A stretch of 64,000 bases of DNA from positions 62,001-126,000 of the forward strand of contig NZ_QMJY01000082.1 in the NCBI RefSeq assembly GCF_003574395.1. Reading direction: 5' to 3'. The DNA comes from Tabrizicola thermarum (GTDB lineage: Bacteria > Pseudomonadota > Alphaproteobacteria > Rhodobacterales > Rhodobacteraceae). The notes below the pieces were generated by a model, which was not told the DNA's origin, did not search any database, and saw nothing but the letters and a program-made list of their open reading frames with translations. Shown here in pieces: positions 35,806 to 44,538 of the stretch. How positions within the stretch are numbered: position 1 is the stretch's first letter; every line of letters starts with the position of its first letter. A program made the position numbers and the translations under genes.

Positions 35806-36327
35806 TTACGCCAGCACGTTGGACAGACGGCCGTAGATCAGCTCGTCCGCGCCTTCGGCATAGATGTCGCCCTTGTCGTCCACCCGCAGGGCGAACTGCG
35901 GCAGGTTCTGCGTGGCATGGCCCCAGACCTGCTGGCCACCCTTTTCACAGTCGAACCGGCTGAAGTGCCCGGGGCAGTTCAGCGTCTTGTCCGAGGCCGC
36001 ATAGCTCATGATGTAGCCCTTGTGCGGGCAGAGCACCGAATAGGCGACGATGTCGCCGTCCGGGCCGACGCCGCCCTCGACCGGGGTGCCCAGCTTCAGC
36101 AGGATGCCGGGGCTGTCAGCATCGGGGTAGCCGATGTCCATCGGCTCGTTCACCTTGAGGTCTGCCAGATTGGCAAGGCGGTTCGACGGATAGTCCACCA
36201 TCGCCCGCGCCTTCGCCTGTGCCTGCCCCGCAGGCATCACCGTTGCTGCCGCAGCCCCCGCCGCGCCAAGGATACCCCCGCGCAGGAACTGACGGCGGCC
36301 GACATCGACCAACCGGTTGCATTTCAT
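35806..36327 (-). CDS. aioB: arsenite oxidase small (Rieske) subunit
   Basis: 173 residues. A twin-arginine signal RRQFLRGG (residues 11-18) precedes a hydrophobic Ala-rich segment. The [2Fe-2S] ligands are C100 and H102 (LCPHKG) and C118 and H121 (NCPGHFSRFD). The usual disulfide cysteines of bc1-type Rieske proteins are missing, as in other AioB proteins lacking the bridge. It exports and accepts electrons from AioA. About 150 bp separate it from aioR upstream, with two palindromes, so aioBA probably has its own promoter. Confidence 0.96.
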   Translation of the reverse strand: MKCNRLVDVGRRQFLRGGILGAAGAAAATVMPAGQAQAKARAMVDYPSNRLANLADLKVNEPMDIGYPDADSPGILLKLGTPVEGGVGPDGDIVAYSVLCPHKGYIMSYAASDKTLNCPGHFSRFDCEKGGQQVWGHATQNLPQFALRVDDKGDIYAEGADELIYGRLSNVLA

Positions 36328-36430
36328 GTGAGCTTCCCTCCCTGGTTGCCTCTGCCCAAGAATAGCGGAGCGGAAGGGGGCGGCGCGACGGCCCAGAGAC
36401 TTGCGCCGCGCTGCGGCAAGTTGTTCAAAA

Positions 36431-36464
36431 TGTGCACAAATTTCGGGCGTTCGGATTTCCGAAC
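36431..36464. promoter_or_regulatory. two palindromes upstream of aioB
   Basis: TGTGCACA (36431-36438) and GTTCGGATTTCCGAAC (36449-36464, 7-bp perfect arms) lie about 104-137 bp upstream of the aioB start. The spacing is right for enhancer-like sites of a Fis-HTH response regulator. I found no convincing sigma-54 -24/-12 element (GG-N10-GC with the usual flanks) between them and aioB. Confidence 0.5.
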
Positions 36465-36477
36465 ATCGCCGCGCGGC

Positions 36478-37680
36478 CTAAAGCCCCAGCTTCTGCATCT
36501 TCTCCCACAAGGTGGTGCGCGACACGCGCAGCAGTCTTGCCGCCTCGCCCACCTGCCCGCCGGTCCGGTCCAGCGCCGCCACGATCTGCGCCCGTTCGGC
36601 CGCGTCGCGCACCTCGGCCAATGAGCGCATAGCGGCGTTCGCCGCGCGTTCGGGAAAGAGGTCGGAGGTCAGGACAAGCTCTCCCTCCGCCGCCTCGACC
36701 GCGCGCATCAGGCGGGCGCGCAGCTCGCGTCCGTTGCCCGGCCAGTCATGCGCGCGGATCGCCGCTTCCGCCGTCGCCGCGAGGCCGGTCAGCGGCGCCG
36801 CGCGACGGGCGTTGAAGCCGGGAAACAGCCGCGCCGCCAGCCAGACGGCATCGTCGGGGCGATCGGCAAGCGGGGGCACGACGATTTCGTGCGAGAGCAG
36901 AAGCGCCATGAGATCGGCCCGCAGCGCGGAGTCCTCGGCAGTCGGGACGCCCATGGTGGCGACCAGCCGGAAGCGCGGCGCGGAAAGCGCGGCCATGAGG
37001 GCGTCCTGCGCGGCAGACTCCAGCTGTCCGATGGCGATGACGACCAGCGTGCCCTCGCCGACCTGGCGCAGGGCGGATTGCAGGTCTTCGAACCCGACCC
37101 TGTCGCGCAGGGCGTTGCAGACGACCAGCGGCGCGGCCTTGCGGTCCGACAGGTCATGCAGCCGTCGCGCCAGCCGCAGCTTGCCCAGCCCGGAGGCCCC
37201 GCGGATCAGCAGCGCGTCATCGCGGGCCGCCGCTTCGGCCACCTGACGATCCACGGCGCGCGCGGCGGCGGTGATCCCGGTTTCGGGCGGCATCTCCTCG
37301 TCGGCGCGGGGCCGCATCACCGTGGCGAGCCGTTTCAGGAAGGCCCCGATCTCGAAGGGCTTGGTGATGTAATCGGCCGCCCCCGACCGGATCAGCCGCA
37401 CCGCCTGCTCGATCCCGCCCTGTCCGGTGATGAACAGGAAAGGCGGCGGATGGCCGGTGCGGGTGAGGGTGTCGTAAAGCTCTTCGCCCGTCCCGTCGGG
37501 CAGGCGGATGTCGCAGATCACCGCGTCGATCGGCTTGCGCGTGGTGCGGATGGCTGGCAGCGCGCGGGCGATGCCCTTGTGCCACTGGACATCGGCCCCT
37601 TCCAGCGTCAGGCGCTGGAGCAGCGAAGCCCCCATGATCTCGTCATCCTCGACCAGAACGATGCGGCGCCCTTCAAGCAT
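36478..37680 (-). CDS. aioR: response regulator AioR with degenerate AAA+ domain
   Basis: 400 residues. The receiver domain has the acidic pocket EDD (11-13), phospho-acceptor D57 (ICDIRLPDG) and Lys in YITKPFE. The central domain has a Walker A-like GASGLGKLRL (161-170), but the stretch that should hold GAFTGA is deleted and the Walker B position reads TLVVIAIG instead of a DE-containing strand. The C-terminal Fis-type HTH is intact (VGEAARLLRVSRTTLWEKM). It is the partner of AioS; the start ATG overlaps the aioS stop by 8 nt. Likely acts without sigma-54 (inference). Confidence 0.9.
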   Translation of the reverse strand: MLEGRRIVLVEDDEIMGASLLQRLTLEGADVQWHKGIARALPAIRTTRKPIDAVICDIRLPDGTGEELYDTLTRTGHPPPFLFITGQGGIEQAVRLIRSGAADYITKPFEIGAFLKRLATVMRPRADEEMPPETGITAAARAVDRQVAEAAARDDALLIRGASGLGKLRLARRLHDLSDRKAAPLVVCNALRDRVGFEDLQSALRQVGEGTLVVIAIGQLESAAQDALMAALSAPRFRLVATMGVPTAEDSALRADLMALLLSHEIVVPPLADRPDDAVWLAARLFPGFNARRAAPLTGLAATAEAAIRAHDWPGNGRELRARLMRAVEAAEGELVLTSDLFPERAANAAMRSLAEVRDAAERAQIVAALDRTGGQVGEAARLLRVSRTTLWEKMQKLGL

Positions 37681-39100
37681 CCTTGCCCCCATGCACCGGC
37701 AGATCGACCCGGATCACGGTCTGGCCATCGATCCGGTCATGCTGCACCCTTCCACCTAGGCCCGCGACGATGTCATGCACCAGCCGAAGGCCCACGCCGC
37801 CGCCCGGGGGCAGGGGGCCGGAGGCCATGAGCCGCGCCAGATCGGCCTCGGTCATCGCCGCGCCGGTGTTGCTGACCGTGATGGACAGCCCGTCCCCACC
37901 GTTGGTCACGCGCAGACCCACGCGGCCATTGACGCCCGCCGCGGCGCCCGCGTTGAGAAGCAGGTTGAGCGCGACCTGGCGCACCGGGGCTGCGGGTTGC
38001 CCCGCCAGCGAGGCCGCGCCTGCGTGGACCTGCCAGTCCAGCACCTGCGACCGGCTGTGCGCCTCGGGCTCGAACAGAAGGCGCAGGTCCTCGAAATCCT
38101 CGGGGCGCAAGGGCTGGCCGGCGCGGTCAAGCCGGTTCTGGTCCAGGATCGCGCGGGTCACGTCGCGCAGGTGGCCCAGGCCGCGCCGCATCAGTTCGGC
38201 CGACTGGCGCACCACTTCGGGCCGGTCGGCATAGGTGTGGATGGTGTCGGCCGCGTTCAGCAGGCCACCCAGCGGGTTGTTCACCTCATGCGCAAGCGAC
38301 GAGGACAGCCGCCCGAGGCTGACAAAGCGTTCGCGGTCGGCCAGGCGGCGTTCGGCCTCGGCGCGTTCCTCGACGGCAGTCGTCATCTGGTTGTAGGTCT
38401 GGATCAGCCGTGCCAGCCCCGGATCGCCCTGCGGGATTTCGGCGGCAGGGATCGGTCGGGGTGCGCCTCCCGAGGCATCCATCGCCTGCACCAGCGCCCC
38501 CACAGGCCGCAGGATGCGCGCCACGGCAAGCCAGCCGCCGAAGGCCAGCAGCGCCGTCGCCAGGGCATTGCCGACCAGAAGCCACAGCGTGACATTGCGC
38601 CGTTCGGCCAGAAGGTCGGTGACGTCCAGTTCGGTGACGATGCTGCCGATCGTACGACCCTGGTACTGGAGCGGGGCCGTCACCCGCAGGGTGGGATCGC
38701 CGGTCATCCGCACTGCCTGAGGGGCGACAGCACCCTGTTCGAACTCTGTTGCATCCTTGCCGACGGGCGCGCGGCGCGGATCGGTCGCCGCCAGCACCAG
38801 ACCCCTCTCGTCCGCGACAACCGTCAGAAGCAGTCGCTGCCCCGCGTTGCCTGCCCGGGCCCGGTCAAGGATGTCGTAGACCTCCCAGACGTCCTGTCGC
38901 AGGACCGAGGGTCCCAGCGCGACCGACAGACCTTCGACATGCAGGCGTGCCGCTTCGGACAATCGGGCATCCTGCACGCGGCCAAGGGCGGACAGAACGC
39001 CCTGGCTGGCCACAAGGCCCAGAAGGATCATCAGCGCCGCCGAGATCAGCGGCACGCGCAACGTGACGGGCAGGACGCGAAAGCGACGCAGGAGCTTCAT
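37673..39100 (-). CDS. aioS: sensor histidine kinase AioS
   Basis: 475 residues. Two membrane helices (~17-38 and ~170-195) flank a periplasmic domain of ~130 residues. A HAMP-like linker follows, then H-box LSSSLAHEVNNPLGGLL with H271. The ATPase part has LNLLLNAGAAAG (N-box variant), a glycine motif GGGVGLRLVHDI and ends VDLPVHGGKDA. It receives the arsenite signal from AioX and phosphorylates AioR. It overlaps aioX by ATGA and aioR by 8 nt, so all three are made together. Confidence 0.92.
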   Translation of the reverse strand: MKLLRRFRVLPVTLRVPLISAALMILLGLVASQGVLSALGRVQDARLSEAARLHVEGLSVALGPSVLRQDVWEVYDILDRARAGNAGQRLLLTVVADERGLVLAATDPRRAPVGKDATEFEQGAVAPQAVRMTGDPTLRVTAPLQYQGRTIGSIVTELDVTDLLAERRNVTLWLLVGNALATALLAFGGWLAVARILRPVGALVQAMDASGGAPRPIPAAEIPQGDPGLARLIQTYNQMTTAVEERAEAERRLADRERFVSLGRLSSSLAHEVNNPLGGLLNAADTIHTYADRPEVVRQSAELMRRGLGHLRDVTRAILDQNRLDRAGQPLRPEDFEDLRLLFEPEAHSRSQVLDWQVHAGAASLAGQPAAPVRQVALNLLLNAGAAAGVNGRVGLRVTNGGDGLSITVSNTGAAMTEADLARLMASGPLPPGGGVGLRLVHDIVAGLGGRVQHDRIDGQTVIRVDLPVHGGKDA

Positions 39101-39945
39101 CCACCCCCCAGGTCCGCCATGCGCGCGGCGATCCCGTCGAAGAGCAAAGGCTCGCCCGCGGTGATACCGTCGAGATAAAGCAGTCGCAGAACCGCCTGAC
39201 CCTGATCGGTCCGGTCAAAGCCTTGAAGGGCTGCGGCACAGGCCTGGATGCCGGCCTCGTTCCTTCGGGTGCGGCGCGCGACGAAGGGCGGAAAGCCCAG
39301 CTTTTCGGATCGGGTGATGATCCTGGTGCGCGCGGTCAGGCCGGGTTCGACGCTGTTCAGGACCTCCCACACATAGCCGTCGACGCTACCCGACCGGGTC
39401 AGCCCGCCCGCCACGGCGCGGACGACGTTGCGGTGGCCATAGGTGAAGATCGCCCGGGAAAAGAAGCGGTCCGGCGCCTCGCCCATGCGGGCAAGGTCCG
39501 AGGCGGTGACGAGGTAGCCCGAGTTGCTGTCGGGGTCGGAAAAGGCATGTGCTCCGCCGCGCAGATCGGCAAGACTGGTGGCGGGATCATCGGCAGCAGC
39601 GATCAGGTAGGACTGGTAAAGCGGCGCGCCGCGCCAGACCGGCACACCCAGCAGCGACAGCTCTGCCCGATGCTGCACGAAAGGATAGCCACAGGTCCAG
39701 GCGGCATCGACCGACCCGTCGAGCAGCGCGCCGGTGATCTCCTGATAGGTGCGCCGCTGGACAAGCTCGATCTCCCGACCCATCGCCGACGCCAGCGCGG
39801 CGCGCAGCGCCGAGATCACGGCGGCATCGTTGTCCAGAAACACCGGGGTCAGCGCAAAGCGGAACGGTTCGGCCGCTTGCGCCCGCACCGTCGGCGCCGC
39901 ACAGGTAGCCGCCGCCATCAGGATCGCGCCCCGCCGTGTCAGCAT
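39097..39945 (-). CDS. aioX: periplasmic arsenite-binding protein AioX
   Basis: 282 residues, a PhnD-like periplasmic binding protein with an N-terminal signal (ILMAAATCAAPTVRAQA). Family segments are FALTPVFLDNDAAVISAL, QRRTYQEITGALLDGSVDAA and SDPDSNSGYLVTASDL. C85 (AAWTCGYPF) corresponds to the conserved cysteine shown to be needed for As(III) binding in Agrobacterium AioX. First gene of the aioXSR-BA series; the 140-bp gap to arsR upstream holds both promoters. Confidence 0.93.
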   Translation of the reverse strand: MLTRRGAILMAAATCAAPTVRAQAAEPFRFALTPVFLDNDAAVISALRAALASAMGREIELVQRRTYQEITGALLDGSVDAAWTCGYPFVQHRAELSLLGVPVWRGAPLYQSYLIAAADDPATSLADLRGGAHAFSDPDSNSGYLVTASDLARMGEAPDRFFSRAIFTYGHRNVVRAVAGGLTRSGSVDGYVWEVLNSVEPGLTARTRIITRSEKLGFPPFVARRTRRNEAGIQACAAALQGFDRTDQGQAVLRLLYLDGITAGEPLLFDGIAARMADLGGG

Positions 39946-40033
39946 CCCTTCCTCCCTCGGGCCGCAAGGCAGTGCCCCAGAACGGCACCCCGGCCCCGCG
40001 GTGAAGACTGGCTCTTGCCGCGCAGTCCGTCAA

Positions 40034-40049
40034 ATCGTAATTCAACGAT
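40034..40049. promoter_or_regulatory. operator-like palindrome upstream of arsR
   Basis: ATCGTAATTCAACGAT has 5-bp perfect arms around an AT-rich 6-bp spacer, ending 36 bp before the arsR start and 88 bp from the aioX start. Position and form suit an ArsR dimer site that could repress arsR-acr3 and possibly aioX. Confidence 0.5.
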
Positions 40050-40085
40050 GATCGACCGGAACCCGACCCCCGCCATGAGGCCAGC

Positions 40086-40406
40086 ATGTCCGAAGACGAG
40101 ACGGTAGTCACCCTGGCCAAGGCCCTGGCCCACCCCGCGCGCATCCGCATCCTGCGCCTGTTGCAGGCCACGCCGGGCTGCATCGGCGGGACCATTGTCG
40201 ATGCAGTGGGTCTCGCGCAGTCCACGGTGTCCGAACATCTGCGCATCCTGAAGGCGGCCGGGGTGATTTCCGGCGAGATCGACGGCCCGCGCGTGTGCTA
40301 CGCATTGAACCCCAGGGCACTGTCCGTGCTGGCCGATTTTGTGGCGTCCCTGAAGGCCGCTGACCGTGATGCCTGCTGCATCCCCGAACCGAAAGCCGCG
40401 ACATGA
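40086..40406 (+). CDS. arsR: ArsR-family arsenite-responsive repressor
   Basis: 106 residues. Winged HTH with [16 protein letters not shown] and [19 protein letters not shown]. It does not have the ELCVCDL As-site of the plasmid type; instead cysteines are C32, C71 and a C-terminal pair C97-C98 (DACCIP), close to the C-terminal As(III)-site design known from the Acidithiobacillus ArsR. Released from DNA by As(III) by analogy. It overlaps acr3 by ATGA and diverges from aioX. Confidence 0.92.
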   Translation: MSEDETVVTLAKALAHPARIRILRLLQATPGCIGGTIVDAVGLAQSTVSEHLRILKAAGVISGEIDGPRVCYALNPRALSVLADFVASLKAADRDACCIPEPKAAT

Positions 40407-41422
40407 GCCTTTTCGAACGTTATCTGACCCTGTGGGTCGCGCTGTGCATTCTGGCGGGACTGTCGCTTGGCGCGGTGTTGCCCGGCGTCTTTGCCGCCTT
40501 GGCAAGCCTGGAGTATGCCTCGGTCAACCTGATCGTCGCGGTGCTGATCTGGGCCATGGTCTATCCGATGATGGTGGCGGTCGATCTGGGCTCGCTGAAG
40601 GCGGTCGGGCAGCGGCCAAAGGGGCTGGTCATCACGCTGGTGGTCAACTGGCTGGTCAAGCCCTTCACCATGGCGGCGCTGGGGGTGCTGTTCTTCCAGC
40701 ATCTCTTCGCGGGGCTGATCGACGGTGCCAAGGCCCCGGAATACATCGCCGGGCTGATCCTTCTGGGCGCGGCCCCCTGCACGGCCATGGTCTTCGTCTG
40801 GTCGCAGATGACGAGGGGCGATCCGAACTATACGCTGGTGCAGGTCAGCCTGAACGACCTGGTCATGGTGGTGGCTTTCGCGCCCATCGTGGCCTTCCTT
40901 CTGGGCGTCACCGATATCGCCGTGCCCTGGGAGACGCTGATCCTGTCCACGGTCCTGTATGTCGTGATCCCGCTGGCGACGGGGGCGCTGACCCGCTCGG
41001 CGCTGATCCGGCAAGGCGGGGAGGGCGCGGTTGCCGCCTTCACCGCCCGGATCAAGCCTGCCTCGATCCTGGGGCTTCTGCTGACCGTGGTGCTTCTGTT
41101 CGGCTTCCAGGGGCCGGTCATCCTGGCGCAGCCCGTCCTGATCGCGCTGCTTGCGGTGCCGATCATCATCCAGTCCTACGGCATCTTCGCCCTGGGCTAT
41201 GGCTGGGCCTATCTCTGGCGCCTGCCGCACCGGATTGCCGCCCCCTGCGCGCTGATCGGCACGTCGAACTTCTTCGAGCTCGCGGTCGCCGTGGCCATCG
41301 GGCTGTTCGGTCTCAACTCCGGCGCGGCCCTGGTGACGGTGGTGGGGGTCCTGGTCGAAGTCCCGGTGATGCTGTCGCTGGTGGCCTTTGCCAACCGCAC
41401 GCGGGGCAGCTTTCCGCAATGA
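40403..41422 (+). CDS. acr3: ACR3-family arsenite efflux permease
   Basis: 339 residues with ten predicted helices. The conserved cysteine of ACR3 lies in [16 protein letters not shown] (C126) and the essential acidic residue in [26 protein letters not shown] and [10 protein letters not shown] are other family blocks. It exports As(III) driven by the proton gradient. Co-translated with arsR (ATGA). Together with Aio it gives two ways to lower internal arsenite: export here and periplasmic oxidation by AioBA. Confidence 0.95.
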   Translation: MSLFERYLTLWVALCILAGLSLGAVLPGVFAALASLEYASVNLIVAVLIWAMVYPMMVAVDLGSLKAVGQRPKGLVITLVVNWLVKPFTMAALGVLFFQHLFAGLIDGAKAPEYIAGLILLGAAPCTAMVFVWSQMTRGDPNYTLVQVSLNDLVMVVAFAPIVAFLLGVTDIAVPWETLILSTVLYVVIPLATGALTRSALIRQGGEGAVAAFTARIKPASILGLLLTVVLLFGFQGPVILAQPVLIALLAVPIIIQSYGIFALGYGWAYLWRLPHRIAAPCALIGTSNFFELAVAVAIGLFGLNSGAALVTVVGVLVEVPVMLSLVAFANRTRGSFPQ

Positions 41423-41449
41423 CCTTCCGTCGGCCCGGCCCTGACGGCG

Positions 41450-41471
41450 GCCCGCCCGGGCGCTTGCGGGC
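41450..41471. terminator. weak hairpin between acr3 and the HisD-like gene
   Basis: GCCCGC/GCGGGC with a 10-nt loop in the 55-bp gap between two convergent stops. A shared terminator is plausible but the stem is short. Confidence 0.35.
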
Positions 41472-41477
41472 GAAAGG

Positions 41478-42791
41478 TCAGGCGGAGAGGTCGGGCACGC
41501 CAAGCTCGAAGTGCTCGCCGGGGTAGAACTTCGCCAGCCGGATGTCGGCGGATCGGGCGTGGCCCTCCATGCCTTCCAGCCGGGAAATCCGGGCCGTGGC
41601 CTCGGCCAGGGGGCGGACAGCGGGACGTGTGGCGCGCTGCCAGGTGACGGTCTTCATGAACTTGTGCACCGAAAGGCCCCCGGTATAGCGGGCAGCCCCC
41701 GAGGTCGGCAGGACGTGGTTCGGACCCGAGGTCTTGTCGCCGAAGGCCACGGTGGTCTCTTCGCCCAGAAACAGCGAGCCATAGGCGCGCAGGCGGTCCA
41801 GCCACCAGTCAAGGTCGCGGGCCTGCACATGCAGGTGTTCGGGGGCCTGAGCGTCGGCGACCCGTGCCATGTCCTCGCGGCTGTCGCAGAGGATGATCTC
41901 GGCCATGTTGTCCCAGGCGGCGCGGGCGCTTTCGCGGTTGACCTCGGGCAGCGAGGCGATGAGGTCCGGGACGATCTGCATCACGCGTCGGGCGAGAGGT
42001 TCGTCGTCGGTGACCAGCCAGACGGGCGAGTTGTAGCCGTGTTCGGCCTGCCCGACGAGGTCATAGGCCACGATCTCGGCATCGGCGGAGGCATCGGCGA
42101 CGACCATGCTGTCGGTCGGGCCCGCGAACATGTCGATTCCGACCTGGCCGAACAGCATCCGCTTGGCTTCGGCCACATACTGATTGCCTGGGCCGACGAG
42201 GATGTCGGCCTTGGGCAGCCCGAAGTGCCCATGCGCCATGGCGGCCACGCCCTGCACGCCGCCCAGGTTCAGGATCACGTCGGCGCCGCACAGGTCCATC
42301 GCGTAAAGGATCGCAGGCGGAATGCCGATGCCGGGGCGGGGTGGAGAGCAGGCGGCGATATGGGGGACGCCGGCGACCTTGGCGGTGGTGATGGTCATGA
42401 TCGCGCTGGCGGCATGGCTGTAGCGCCCGCCGGGAACGTAGCAGCCGGCGGCCGAGATCGGGATCTGCTTCTGCCCCGCCATCAGGCCGGGAATGATCTC
42501 GACCGCACAATCGGACAGCGTTGCGCGCTGCGCCTCGGCAAAGCGGCGGATGTTGGCGTGGGCGAAACGGATGTCGTCCTTCAGTCTCTCGGGCACTTGC
42601 GCGGCAGCTGCGTCCAGAGCTTCGCGGCTGACGATGATGTCTCCCTCCCATTTGTCGAAGGTGCGGGAATAGTCGCGCACCGCGGTCTCGCCCTCGACGG
42701 TGATGCGGGCCAGCATGACCTGCACGAGGTCGCGGACGTCGTGGCTGTCGGTCTCGGGCGTGGTCGAGGCTTGTTTCAGGTAGATCATCAT
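41478..42791 (-). CDS. HisD-like dehydrogenase in aminosulfonate operon
   Basis: 437 residues of the histidinol dehydrogenase fold. All E. coli HisD zinc and catalytic residues have equivalents: Q248 and H251 (VGQAEHGYN), E318-H319 (QAPEHLHV), D352 (FGDKTSGPNHVLPTSG) and H411 (LEGMEGHARSADIR). NAD-linked four-electron oxidation of an alcohol to a carboxylate is therefore expected. The gene is the last of a sulfonate import/lyase operon, not a his operon, so the substrate is probably a sulfonated alcohol: 2,3-dihydroxypropane-1-sulfonate (HpsN role) or cysteinolate. The two ATGs at 42791 and 42788 are both usable. Confidence 0.88.
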   Translation of the reverse strand: MMIYLKQASTTPETDSHDVRDLVQVMLARITVEGETAVRDYSRTFDKWEGDIIVSREALDAAAAQVPERLKDDIRFAHANIRRFAEAQRATLSDCAVEIIPGLMAGQKQIPISAAGCYVPGGRYSHAASAIMTITTAKVAGVPHIAACSPPRPGIGIPPAILYAMDLCGADVILNLGGVQGVAAMAHGHFGLPKADILVGPGNQYVAEAKRMLFGQVGIDMFAGPTDSMVVADASADAEIVAYDLVGQAEHGYNSPVWLVTDDEPLARRVMQIVPDLIASLPEVNRESARAAWDNMAEIILCDSREDMARVADAQAPEHLHVQARDLDWWLDRLRAYGSLFLGEETTVAFGDKTSGPNHVLPTSGAARYTGGLSVHKFMKTVTWQRATRPAVRPLAEATARISRLEGMEGHARSADIRLAKFYPGEHFELGVPDLSA

Positions 42792-42804
42792 GGGGTCTTT
42801 CGGG

Positions 42805-43689
42805 TCACATCCGGCCCTTCCAGGGCACGAGGCGGCGTTCAAGGAAGCGCATCAGAAGGTCGAAGGCGAAGGCGATGATCGCGATCACGAAGATCCCCAT
42901 GATGACGACCGAGGTTTGCAGGAACTGGCTGGCCGACAGGACCATGTAGCCAAGCCCCTTGGTGGCGGCGACCATTTCCGCCGCAACAAGGGTTGTCCAG
43001 CCAAAGCCGATGCCGACCCGCATCGCGGTCAGGATTTCCGGCATGGCCGAAGGCAGGATCACATGGCGCATCACCTGCCAGCGCGTCGCGCCGAAGGAAT
43101 AGGCGGCGTGGATCTGCTCGATGGCGGCGGACTTCACGCCGGACCGGGCGCCCAGGACGATGGGGGCGAACATCGACAGGAAGATCAGAAGGACCTTCGA
43201 GGTCTCGTCGATGCCGAACCAGATGATCATCAGCGGCAGATAGGCGAGGGGGGGGATCGGGCGGTAGAATTCGATCGGCGGGTCGAAGATGCCGCGCATC
43301 ACCGGGCTCATCCCCATCGCAAGGCCAAGGGGCAGGCCGATCAGGCAGGCGAGAATGAAGGCACTGAACACCCGGAAGGTGGAGATCGATACATGCTCCA
43401 GAAAGGGGGTGTTGGTGAAGCCCTGGTTCCAGATCTGCACGAACTTGGCCAGCACCGACTGGGGCGAGGGCACGAAAAGCGGTTTCACCAGCCCCAGCGC
43501 TGTGACGAGCCACCAGACGAAAAGCATGACGAGGACGGAGGCGACCGAGAGCCAGAAGGTGTTGCCCTGGCCGGGGACGCCGTAAATCTCGCCCGGTTTG
43601 GTGGCGCGCGCGCGGGAGAGGCGGGCCCGGATCCCTGCGCCATTCGCGGCGGCTTTCGCCGGGGCTTTCGGGGGCGGCGACAGGGTCAT
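42805..43689 (-). CDS. tauC: sulfonate-type ABC transporter permease
   Basis: 294 residues with six helices. Typical TauC/SsuC blocks are FVPSPQSVLAKF, STFRVFSAFILACLIGLPLG, IIWFGIDETSKVLLIF and the EAA loop SFGATRWQVMRHVILPSAMPE (core near residue 200), then GFGWTTLVAAEMVAA. A 45-residue charged N-terminal extension (KAPAKAAANGAG) precedes helix 1. It overlaps tauB by ATGA and is followed 13 bp later by the HisD-like gene. Confidence 0.9.
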   Translation of the reverse strand: MTLSPPPKAPAKAAANGAGIRARLSRARATKPGEIYGVPGQGNTFWLSVASVLVMLFVWWLVTALGLVKPLFVPSPQSVLAKFVQIWNQGFTNTPFLEHVSISTFRVFSAFILACLIGLPLGLAMGMSPVMRGIFDPPIEFYRPIPPLAYLPLMIIWFGIDETSKVLLIFLSMFAPIVLGARSGVKSAAIEQIHAAYSFGATRWQVMRHVILPSAMPEILTAMRVGIGFGWTTLVAAEMVAATKGLGYMVLSASQFLQTSVVIMGIFVIAIIAFAFDLLMRFLERRLVPWKGRM

Positions 43690-44474
43690 TCCAGGGCCTC
43701 CTCATCGGCGAAGATGATGTTCAGGACGGTCTCGCGCAGCGCGATGAACTCGGGCGAGGCCTTGACCTTCCGCGCGGGGGTGCCGGACTGGAACTGGCGC
43801 GAGAAGGGCAGGTCGAAGCGATGGGTGATCCGGCCCGGTCGCGGCGACATCACGATCAGCTTGGTGCCCATGAACAGCGCCTCTTCGACGCTGTGGGTGA
43901 TGAAGAAGACGGATTTGCCCGTCTCGCCCCAGATCTTCAGGATCAGCTCCTGCGCCTTTTCCCGGGTCAGCGCGTCCAGCGCACCGAGCGGTTCGTCCAT
44001 CAGCAGCACTTTCGGGTCGCAGGTCAGCGCGCGGGCGATGCCGACGCGCTGCTGCATCCCGCCCGACAGTTTGTAGACCGGAGAGTTCTGGAAGCCGTCG
44101 AGGCCAAGAAGGCCGATGTAATCGTTGGCGGTGCGGGTGCGGGCCTCCTTGCCAACCCCTTGCAGCATAAGCCCGAAGGCGACGTTGTCGAGGACGTTCA
44201 ACCAGGGCAGCAGCGCGTGTTTCTGGAAGACCACGGCGCGGTCGGCCCCGGGGCCGGAGACGGCGCGGCCCTCCAGCGTCAGGCTTCCGGTCGTGGGTGA
44301 CAGGAACCCCGCGATCAGGTTCAGAAGCGTGGATTTGCCGCAGCCCGACGCGCCAAGCGCCACGACGAACTCACCTTCGGCGATGGTCAGGTCGATCTCG
44401 CTGAGCGCGGCCACCGGGGGGCGCCCGTCGGCGGCCGGGTAAATCACCGAGACATGGTCGATGTTCAGGCTCAC
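43686..44474 (-). CDS. tauB: sulfonate-type ABC transporter ATP-binding protein
   Basis: 262 residues. Walker A ALGASGCGKSTLLNLI, Q-loop VFQKHALLPWLNVLDN, signature LSGGMQQRVGIARAL, Walker B VLLMDEPLGALDAL and H-loop ITHSVEEALFMG. The pattern LLPWLNVLDNVAFGL is typical of the TauB/SsuB/NrtD group. It overlaps tauC by ATGA. A stem-loop separates it from tauA. Confidence 0.92.
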   Translation of the reverse strand: MSLNIDHVSVIYPAADGRPPVAALSEIDLTIAEGEFVVALGASGCGKSTLLNLIAGFLSPTTGSLTLEGRAVSGPGADRAVVFQKHALLPWLNVLDNVAFGLMLQGVGKEARTRTANDYIGLLGLDGFQNSPVYKLSGGMQQRVGIARALTCDPKVLLMDEPLGALDALTREKAQELILKIWGETGKSVFFITHSVEEALFMGTKLIVMSPRPGRITHRFDLPFSRQFQSGTPARKVKASPEFIALRETVLNIIFADEEALE

Positions 44475-44498
44475 AAGGCGCGGTCCTTCAACGATGGG

Positions 44499-44528
44499 CT
44501 CCGCCCGGACCCTGGGGCCCGGGCGGAG
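44499..44528 (-). other. intercistronic stem-loop between tauA and tauB
   Basis: CTCCGCCCGG/CCGGGCGGAG with a 10-nt loop lies 10 bp past the tauA stop and 24 bp before the tauB start. As with the other binding-protein gene in this window (26523-26554), it could stabilise the upstream mRNA and lift binding-protein output. Confidence 0.6.
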
Positions 44529-44538
44529 AGGATCGGGT

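Noticed and set aside
36328-36477. Sigma-54 promoter upstream of aioB
   Set aside because: No GG-N10-GC element with TGGCAC-like and TTGC-like halves at a suitable distance; the closest TTGC pieces form ACTTGC/GCAAGT inverted repeats instead.
36478-37680. Frameshift or deletion artefact as the cause of the missing GAFTGA loop in AioR
   Set aside because: The reading frame is continuous on both sides, and the flanking segments keep weak similarity through the domain, so it looks like gradual degeneration rather than an error. A close relative's sequence would settle it.
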